Made by a program: the position numbers and the translations under genes. Below the pieces are notes generated by a model. That model was not told the DNA's origin and did no database searches. It worked only from the letters and a program-made list of their open reading frames with translations. 10,983 bases of DNA from DASYPQ01 sp041488095 (GTDB lineage: Bacteria; Planctomycetota; UBA1135; GCA-002686595). The stretch covers positions 1-10,983 of the forward strand of contig JBGPOP010000067.1 of assembly GCA_041488095.1 (NCBI GenBank). The letters are read 5' to 3'. Position 1 is the first letter of the stretch, and every line of letters begins with the position of its first letter. Below, piece by piece: positions 6,343 through 10,983 of the stretch.

Positions 6343-7113
6343 GTGCGCGCGGTCCACGCGAGCGGGGCGCAGAGCGTCGCGCCGGCCTCCTTCGCGTTCC
6401 GCATCCTGCCTCCGATCTGGCGGCGGTGGTGGTTCCTCGCGGTCGCCGCGACCTTCCTCGCGGCGGTCGCCTACGCCCTCCACCGCGCGCGCGTGCGCCG
6501 CATCCTGGCGCTCGAGGGCATCCGCACGCAGATCGCCACCGACATCCACGACGACCTGGGCTCGGGGCTCTCACAGATCGCGATCCTCTCCGAGGTCGCC
6601 AAGCGCGAGGCGCCGCCTTCCGCGCAGCGCTACCTCGACGAGGTCGCACGACTGGCGCGCTCGATGCGCGATTCGATGAGCGACATAGTCTGGGCCGTCG
6701 ACCCGCGGCGGGACCGTTTCGGCGACCTCGTCCAGCGCATGCGGCAGGTGGCCTTCAACCTGCTCGAGGCGGAGGGGCTGCGGGTCGAGTTCCGCGCGCC
6801 GCCGGACGCCGCGATCGAGGGCGTCGGCTTGGCGCCCGACAAGCGCCGGCACCTGCTGCTGATCCTCAAGGAGGCGCTCAACAACGTCGCGCGGCACGCG
6901 CGCGCCTCGCAGGTGGTGGTGGAGATCCGGATCGAGGCTCGCGCGCTGCGCCTCTCGATCCGCGACGACGGCTGCGGCTTCGACCCCGCGGCCGAGAGCC
7001 GCGGCCACGGCCTGCCGAGCCTCCGGCAGCGGACGGCGAAGCTCGCCGGGACGATCGAGATCGCCTCCAGGCCCGGCGGGGGCACCGCGATCGAGGTCGC
7101 CGTGCCGATCTGA
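6343..7113 (+). CDS. Kinase half of the sensor: membrane helix, HisKA_3 and HATPase domains
   Basis: This is the continuation of the sensor gene after the amber stop. Homology starts immediately at 6235 (Y_Y_Y domain), but the first codon able to start independently is GTG 6343, with no clear ribosome site. Numbered from the sensor start, a membrane helix lies at ~779-796 (WWFLAVAATFLAAVAYAL). A HisKA_3 dimerisation domain carries the phospho-acceptor His819 in TDIHDDLGSGLSQI. A HATPase domain has its N box at KEALNNVARHA (~926-936), G1 box DDGCGF (~958-963) and G2 box GHGL (~971-974). All catalytic motifs look intact, so loss of function is confined to the stop. As a separate protein it would have the membrane helix and kinase but no propeller or signal peptide. 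It should phosphorylate the NarL-type regulator encoded 60 bp downstream. Confidence 0.88.
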   Translation: MRAVHASGAQSVAPASFAFRILPPIWRRWWFLAVAATFLAAVAYALHRARVRRILALEGIRTQIATDIHDDLGSGLSQIAILSEVAKREAPPSAQRYLDEVARLARSMRDSMSDIVWAVDPRRDRFGDLVQRMRQVAFNLLEAEGLRVEFRAPPDAAIEGVGLAPDKRRHLLLILKEALNNVARHARASQVVVEIRIEARALRLSIRDDGCGFDPAAESRGHGLPSLRQRTAKLAGTIEIASRPGGGTAIEVAVPI

Positions 7114-7173
7114 GCACCCGGGCTCCCCGCATGTTCATGGAGTAGCGGCCGGGCTGAAGCCGGACTTAGCCTC

Positions 7174-7842
7174 ATGCTGCCGCCCGGCATCCCCATGCCC
7201 ACCGCAGAGATCAAGCTCGCGATCGTCGAGGACCAGGACCAGACCCGCGAAGGCCTGGCGATCCTGCTGCGCGGGATCCCCGGCTATCGCCTGATCGGGG
7301 CGTTCGCGTCGATGGAGAATGCGCTCGCAGGGCTCTCGAAGGATCCTCCCGACGTCGCGCTGCTCGACATCGAGCTGCCGGGAATGTCGGGGATCGACGG
7401 CGTGCGGCGGCTCAAGGAGCGCTTCCCCTCGATCCAGATCCTGATGCTGACGGTCTTCGCCGACAACGACCACGTGTTCGAGGCGATCTGCGCCGGCGCG
7501 AGCGGGTACCTCCTCAAGGACACGCCGCCGGCGCGGCTGACCGAAGCGGTGCGCGAGCTGTTCGAGGGCGGCGCGCCGATGTCGCCGGAGATCGCGCGCA
7601 AGGTCGTCGGCATGTTCTCGAAGGTCGCTCCGCCGCGGCGCGAGGAGCACCGGCTCTCGCCGCGGGAGGTCGAGCTCCTGAAGCTCCTCGCCGAGGGGCA
7701 CAGCTACAAGACCGCGGCCAAGGCGCTGTCGATCAGCATCGACACGGTGCGGTTCCACATCCGCAACATCTACGACAAGCTCCACGTGCACTCGAAGTCG
7801 GAGGCGGTGATCCTCGCGCTGCGGCAAGGGATCGTGCGCTGA
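7174..7842 (+). CDS. NarL/FixJ-family response regulator
   Basis: DNA-binding response regulator of 222 residues. The receiver domain (~13-130) has the acidic pair Glu19/Asp20 (IVEDQ), phospho-acceptor Asp65 (VALLDIELPG), Thr93 and Lys115 (GYLLKD). The LuxR-type helix-turn-helix (~162-215) reads LSPREVELLKLLAEGHSYKTAAKAL followed by SIDTVRFHIRNIYDKLHVHSK. It is the evident partner of the HisKA_3 kinase just upstream, since this kinase class pairs with NarL-type regulators. ATG 7174 and ATG 7195 are both possible; 7195 (MPTAEIKLAIVEDQ) starts nearer the usual receiver N-terminus. Neither has a good ribosome site, so coupling to kinase translation is likely. Its stop lies 27 bp from the convergent stop of the first secreted paralogue. 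Target genes cannot be read from the sequence. Confidence 0.95.
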   Translation: MLPPGIPMPTAEIKLAIVEDQDQTREGLAILLRGIPGYRLIGAFASMENALAGLSKDPPDVALLDIELPGMSGIDGVRRLKERFPSIQILMLTVFADNDHVFEAICAGASGYLLKDTPPARLTEAVRELFEGGAPMSPEIARKVVGMFSKVAPPRREEHRLSPREVELLKLLAEGHSYKTAAKALSISIDTVRFHIRNIYDKLHVHSKSEAVILALRQGIVR

Positions 7843-7847
7843 GCGGC

Positions 7848-7867
7848 GCCCGCGATCGGTCCCGGGC
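7848..7867. terminator. Weak inverted repeat between convergent genes
   Basis: GCCCG-N10-CGGGC lies in the 27-bp gap between the convergent stops of the response regulator and the secreted protein. The stem is only five base pairs and there is no T tract, so a bidirectional terminator role is tentative. Confidence 0.25.
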
Positions 7868-7869
7868 AA

Positions 7870-9312
7870 TCAAGGCGACCAGAGCACGTCTCCCGCCGGC
7901 GACGCGTTGAAGGTGCTGGCCGTGCTCCCGCACGGACCGGCGGCGTGTGGATCGCGGTAGTACGCCATGTAGTAGCGGTGCTGGCCGGCCGAGATCGTGT
8001 CGCCGAGCTGACGCGAGCGTGCGTGCACGGACAGGTTGCCGCTCGCCGGCCGGCTGATCGCGCCCGCCAGCGCGTTGCCCGTGTACAGGCGCTTCAGGTT
8101 GGTCTGGATGCAGCTCACACCGGCCCCGAAGGTCGTCCCAGACGGAAGCTGGGCGGTAGCCTGGAGGAAGATCGTGAACGCCGAGGCGTTCTCCCCGAGC
8201 GCGATCAGCTCGAGCGTGTCCTGCGCGAGCGACGCCGTGCCGACCGAAGACAGCATCGCGCCTCCGCTCATCGCCCCGAAGTTGTCGCAGCCCCGTCGGT
8301 TCGACGCCGGAGGATTGGCGCAGGGACAAGAGACGACGCCGACCTGTCCGGGGAAACAGAACGGGACCATCGAGGTCGGCGGCGGACAGCCCGGGTTGGC
8401 GAAGAGTTTCAAGTAGAAGTCAGCGTGCGGGTTGCCGCCGAAGTAGTAGCAGCCCGGGCCGCCGGGGTCTGTCGTAATGCCGGCGATGCGGAAGAAATCG
8501 TTCGACGACATGCCGGTGCCGGCCTCGGACAGGTTGATCGGGCTGTCCCAGATCGTCCCGTCCGTTCCCGTGCAGGGTGTCAGGAGACCCGTCTGCGCTC
8601 CACCGGTCCAAGTGATGTCACCCGCGATGATGGGACCGGTACTGCTCAGCCCGCTGACTCCGGAGCTCGTCGGCCCGAGCGAGAAGCCGAAGTGGTCGGA
8701 CCCGTCGTACACGCCGTTGCCGTCGGCCTGGAGCACGAACGCCGGCGTCGTCCCGGAGAGGTCGACGTCGATGACCCAGCACTGCTGGCCGCCCGTGGAC
8801 GTCCCGACCGGGAGCCCGGTCACCGTGAAGCTGTAGTCGGGAACCATGTCGGCGGCCCCGCACACGTCGTAGATGTTCGCGAACTCGTACCGGTAGGTGA
8901 GTCCCACGCCGCCCATCTGCGCGATCGACGAGCAGTACGCGACCTCGAAGCCGTTGATCGTGTAGCTCGTCTGGCACCCGGGCGCCTCGTCGAATCGCGG
9001 CAGCCCGTAGAACACGCTCGGCGAGTAAGGACCAGTGGGGCTGGGCACTCGGCTCCGGTGCTGCCACTTCTCTCCCGTGCTCTGGTGGCCGAAGTAGCCG
9101 CCCGAGTTGCAGGTGTTGTTGTAGATCGTGTCGGGCCCGGTCACGTTCGCGAACGACGCGTTGCGAGTCCACGTCCCGGTCGCGACGTTGAACACGCCCG
9201 CGCGGCGGACGGGCGCGGTGACGGGCTGGAGACGCGAGCGAAGGATGTCCTGCGGGAATGCCAGGGCACCGAGGAGCGCGATCGCCGCGGCGACCGTCGA
9301 AAGGCGGCTCAT
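7870..9312 (-). CDS. Secreted Cys-rich protein of unknown function, tandem copy 1
   Basis: A 480-residue protein with a signal peptide (MSRLSTVAAAIALLGALAFPQ). The region ~40-315 contains ATGTWTRN, GPDTIYNNTC, GFEVAYC and a D-x-N-x-x-Y-D-G-x-D loop at ~197-206 that resembles a calcium site. It also has CTGTDGTIWDSPINL, and GGNPHADFYLKLFANPGCPPP at ~292-312. A Cys-rich link PFCFPGQVGVVSCPCANPP at ~317-335 leads to a C-terminal region ending HRYYMAYYRDPHAAGPCG...AGDVLWSP. I recognise this layout from secreted planctomycete proteins of no known function; about 14 cysteines suggest disulphides outside the cytoplasm. The start at ATG 9312 is set by GGAGG six bases upstream (9319-9323) and by the signal peptide; the frame runs further upstream without support. 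It is a close paralogue of the next gene, with variable blocks at residues ~69-79 and ~215-247. Confidence 0.88.
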   Translation of the reverse strand: MSRLSTVAAAIALLGALAFPQDILRSRLQPVTAPVRRAGVFNVATGTWTRNASFANVTGPDTIYNNTCNSGGYFGHQSTGEKWQHRSRVPSPTGPYSPSVFYGLPRFDEAPGCQTSYTINGFEVAYCSSIAQMGGVGLTYRYEFANIYDVCGAADMVPDYSFTVTGLPVGTSTGGQQCWVIDVDLSGTTPAFVLQADGNGVYDGSDHFGFSLGPTSSGVSGLSSTGPIIAGDITWTGGAQTGLLTPCTGTDGTIWDSPINLSEAGTGMSSNDFFRIAGITTDPGGPGCYYFGGNPHADFYLKLFANPGCPPPTSMVPFCFPGQVGVVSCPCANPPASNRRGCDNFGAMSGGAMLSSVGTASLAQDTLELIALGENASAFTIFLQATAQLPSGTTFGAGVSCIQTNLKRLYTGNALAGAISRPASGNLSVHARSRQLGDTISAGQHRYYMAYYRDPHAAGPCGSTASTFNASPAGDVLWSP

Positions 9313-9339
9313 GGGAACCCTCCGGGTTTGCGGACGTGA

Positions 9340-9374
9340 CCTGGGACGAACGGCAGCCGGACCGGGTTCCCAGG
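9340..9374 (-). promoter_or_regulatory. Conserved leader hairpin upstream of copy 1
   Basis: On the minus strand CCTGGGAAC and GTTCGTCCCAGG form an imperfect stem (6 + 3 pairs, three-base bulge) around a GC-rich CCGGTCCGG-containing loop. It sits 27 bases upstream of the ATG. The same element lies before copy 2. It could be a 5' untranslated structure or simply duplicated sequence. Confidence 0.4.
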
Positions 9375-9415
9375 GTATCGTCGTCTTCCCGGCGGAAGGA
9401 ACTCGGAGTGAATCC

Positions 9416-9432
9416 GTCAACTAGGGGTTGAC
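9416..9432. other. Inverted repeat GTCAAC-N5-GTTGAC between copies 1 and 2
   Basis: A perfect six-base-pair inverted repeat with a five-base loop, inside a segment of about 61 bp that is absent from the spacer between copies 2 and 3. On the minus strand it gives TTGACG, a possible -35 box for copy 1, but no good -10 box follows at 16-18 bp. It may be a terminator-like hairpin for copy 2, an operator, or neither. Confidence 0.3.
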
Positions 9433-9446
9433 AGGTCCATCCATAA

Positions 9447-10880
9447 TCAAGGCGACCAGAGCACGTCTCCCGCCGGCGACGCGTTGAAGGTGCTGGCCGT
9501 GCTCCCGCACGGGCCGGCGGCGTGCGGATCGCGGTAGTACGTCATGTAGTAGCGGTGCTGGCCGGCCGAGATCGTGTCGCCGAGCTGGGCCGAGCGAGCG
9601 TGCACGGACAAGTTGCCGGTCGCCGGCCGGCTGATCCGTCCGGCGAGCGCGTTGCCCGTGTACAGGCGCCTCATGCTGGTCTGGATGCAGCGTACGCCGG
9701 CCCCGAAGGTCGCCCCCGACGAAAGCTGGGCCGTGGCCTGGAGGAAGATCGTGAACGCCGAGGCGTTCTCCCCGAGCGCGATCAGCTCGAGCGTGTCCTG
9801 TGCGAGCGACGCCGCGCCGGCGGAGAACAGCATCGCGCCCCCGCTGATGGCCCCGAAGTTGTTGCAGCCCCGTTGTTGGTTCGGCGCTGGCGGATTGGCG
9901 CAGGGACAGGCGACCACGCCGCCCTGCCCGGGGAAACAGAACGGGACCATCGAGGTCGGCGGCGGACAGCCCGGGTTGGCGAACAGTTTCAGGTAGAAGT
10001 CCGCGTGCGGGTTGCCGCCGAAGGAGTAGCAGCCCGGGCCGCCGGTGGCTGTCGTCATCCCGGTGATGCGGAAGAAATCGTTCGACGTCATGCCCGTGCC
10101 GAACTCGGACAGGTTGATCGGGCTGTCCCAGATCGTCCCGTCCGTTCCCGTGCAGGGCATCGCAGTCGGGCCGGCCGTCCACGTGTAGTTGCCCGCGATG
10201 ACGGGTCCCGTCCAGCTTCCCGTGGTGAAGCTGGGGCTCGTCGGCCCGAGCGAGAAGCCGAACTGGTCGGAGCCGTCGTACAGGCCGTTGCCGTCGGCCT
10301 GGAGCACGAACGCCGGCGTCGTCGCGGAGAGGTCGACGTCGAGGAGCCAGCACTGCAGGGCTCCCGTGGACGTCCCGACCGGGAGTCCGGTCACCGTGAA
10401 GCCGTAGTCGGGGACCATGTCAGCGGCTCCGCACTGGTCGTAGAGGTTCGCGAATTCGTACAGGTAGGTGAGTCCCACGCCACCCGTCTGAGCGATCGCC
10501 GAGCAGTACTCGACCTGGAAGCCGTTGACCGTGTAGCTCGTCCGGCACCCGGGCGCCTCGTCGAATTGCGGCAGCCCGTAGAACACGCTCGGCGAGTAGG
10601 GACCGGTGGGACTGGGCACCCGGCTCCGGTGCTGCCACTTCTCTCCCGTGCCCTGGACCGCGTAGTAGACCGAGCTACAGGTGTTGTTGTAGATCGTGTC
10701 CGGCCCGGTCACGTTCGCGAGCGACGCGTTGCGAGTCCACGTCCCTGTCGCGACGTTGAACACGCCCGCGCGGCGGACGGGAGCGGTGACGGGCTGGAGA
10801 CGCGAGCGGAGGATGTCCTGCGGGAATGCCAGGGCACCGAGGAGCGTGATCGCCGCGGCGACCGTCGAGAGGCGGTTCAT
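9447..10880 (-). CDS. Secreted Cys-rich protein of unknown function, tandem copy 2
   Basis: A 477-residue paralogue of the gene at 7870-9312, by eye about 85-90 % identical and nearly identical over the first 60 residues and over the C-terminal half. It has the signal peptide MNRLSTVAAAITLLGALAFPQ, the loop QADGNGLYDGSDQFGF, the link PFCFPGQGGVVACPCANPP, and the end GDVLWSP. It differs from copy 1 after the conserved NTC (SSVYYAVQ against NSGGYFGHQS). It also differs between SLGPTS and PCTGTDGT (PSFTTGSWTGPVIAGNYTWTAG...) and at PAPNQQRGC. ATG 10880 has the same GGAGG site (10887-10891) at six bases. All cysteine positions I compared are kept except in the variable blocks. Same strand and spacing suggest a shared origin by tandem duplication; whether each copy has its own promoter is not clear. 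Confidence 0.88.
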   Translation of the reverse strand: MNRLSTVAAAITLLGALAFPQDILRSRLQPVTAPVRRAGVFNVATGTWTRNASLANVTGPDTIYNNTCSSVYYAVQGTGEKWQHRSRVPSPTGPYSPSVFYGLPQFDEAPGCRTSYTVNGFQVEYCSAIAQTGGVGLTYLYEFANLYDQCGAADMVPDYGFTVTGLPVGTSTGALQCWLLDVDLSATTPAFVLQADGNGLYDGSDQFGFSLGPTSPSFTTGSWTGPVIAGNYTWTAGPTAMPCTGTDGTIWDSPINLSEFGTGMTSNDFFRITGMTTATGGPGCYSFGGNPHADFYLKLFANPGCPPPTSMVPFCFPGQGGVVACPCANPPAPNQQRGCNNFGAISGGAMLFSAGAASLAQDTLELIALGENASAFTIFLQATAQLSSGATFGAGVRCIQTSMRRLYTGNALAGRISRPATGNLSVHARSAQLGDTISAGQHRYYMTYYRDPHAAGPCGSTASTFNASPAGDVLWSP

Positions 10881-10908
10881 GAGAACCCTCCGGGTTTGCG
10901 TGCGCGAC

Positions 10909-10941
10909 CTGGGACGAACGTCAGCCGGGCCGGGTTCCCAG
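10909..10941 (-). promoter_or_regulatory. Conserved leader hairpin upstream of copy 2
   Basis: This is the counterpart of the element before copy 1: CTGGGAAC ... GTTCGTCCCAG on the minus strand, with a loop changed at a few bases. The arms are kept while nearby bases vary, which weakly favours a structural role. Confidence 0.4.
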
Positions 10942-10952
10942 ATCCATCCCTA

Positions 10953-10983
10953 TCAAGGCGACCAGAGCACGTCTCCCGCCGGC
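10953..10983 (-). CDS. C-terminal end of a third tandem copy, cut by the window edge
   Basis: The 31 bases from the TGA stop (10953-10955) to the edge match, base for base, the 3' ends of the two complete copies, and encode the shared ...AGDVLWSP ending. They sit 72 bp from the ATG of copy 2, in the same orientation. This is therefore most likely the end of another full paralogue. Confidence 0.85.
   Translation of the reverse strand, partial: PAGDVLWSP

Larger units (their letters stand above)
7870..10983 (-). repeat. Tandem gene array, period about 1.5-1.6 kb
   Basis: Stop codons of successive copies lie at 7870, 9447 and 10953, giving periods of 1577 and 1506 bp. The repeat unit includes the gene plus its leader: AACCCTCCGGGTTTGCG and the following CCTGGGACGAACG are shared upstream of both complete copies. 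DNA identity is highest at the gene ends and lowest in two internal blocks. No insertion sequence or transposase is seen, so duplication by recombination is the simplest origin. Confidence 0.85.

Noticed and set aside
3610..6549. Minus-strand open frame of 979 codons antisense to the sensor kinase
   Set aside because: It is a product of GC-rich third positions on the opposite strand. It has no domain pattern, and the sense frame carries clear propeller motifs.
5745..7145. Alternative plus-strand frame bridging the amber stop
   Set aside because: It lies in a different frame from both kinase halves, is Arg/Pro/Ala-rich and has no motifs, so it is not a frameshift product of the kinase.
7131..7165. 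Small inverted repeat CCGG-N7-CCGG before the response regulator
   Set aside because: The stem is only four base pairs with no T tract or conserved context, which is too weak to call a regulatory element.
7945..9339. Plus-strand open frame of 464 codons opposite secreted copy 1
   Set aside because: It is a shadow of the minus-strand gene. The opposite strand has a signal peptide, a ribosome site and a close paralogue with matching frame.
7870..10983. Long direct repeats as copies of an insertion sequence
   Set aside because: The repeats encode signal-peptide proteins on one strand. There is no transposase, no terminal inverted repeats and no target duplication.

Overview
The window is very GC-rich, with strong G/C at third codon positions. 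It looks like a chromosomal piece of a planctomycete or a similar large-genome, high-GC bacterium. The best clue is the right end: large secreted Cys-rich proteins with a PFCFPGQ..GVV.CPCANPP segment and a closing ...YYRDPHAAGPCG...GDVLWSP segment. From memory of family resemblance, not a search, I associate these with certain Planctomycetota. A secreted protein of ISADGRYVAF..NLVPGDTNG repeats and a propeller-type sensor kinase fit the same picture. No mobile element, RNA gene or CRISPR array was seen.

Left part (1-3301), all on the minus strand. Read in the direction of transcription, a promoter/operator at about 3273-3301 drives a RelE/HigB-type toxin (TTG start) and its XRE antitoxin, which overlap by ATGA. 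A DinB-fold protein follows 41 bp later. An Ada-type O6-alkylguanine repair protein comes next; it lacks about 39 residues of its AraC-like DNA-binding module. The last gene is a secreted repeat protein running off the left edge, whose start region looks frameshifted. Toxin, antitoxin, DinB and Ada could be one transcription unit; DinB and Ada are a plausible DNA-damage or alkylation pair.

Middle (3435-7842). A GNAT acetyltransferase on the minus strand faces a two-component system on the plus strand, and their candidate ATG codons overlap base for base. The sensor has a signal peptide, about 13 two-component-regulator propeller motifs, a Y_Y_Y domain, one membrane helix and a HisKA_3/HATPase kinase. 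An in-frame TAG at 6232-6234 splits it; homology resumes in the same frame right after the stop. A NarL/FixJ response regulator follows 60 bp downstream. If the stop is real, either the output half is cut off from its sensor or the codon is read through.

Right part (7870-10983), minus strand. Two complete paralogues and the last codons of a third stand head to tail at a period of about 1.5 kb. Each has a signal peptide, and the two complete copies carry a strong GGAGG ribosome site and a shared hairpin-forming leader. The copies are nearly identical at both ends but differ in short internal blocks. This expanding family of secreted proteins of unknown function is the least described element in the window.
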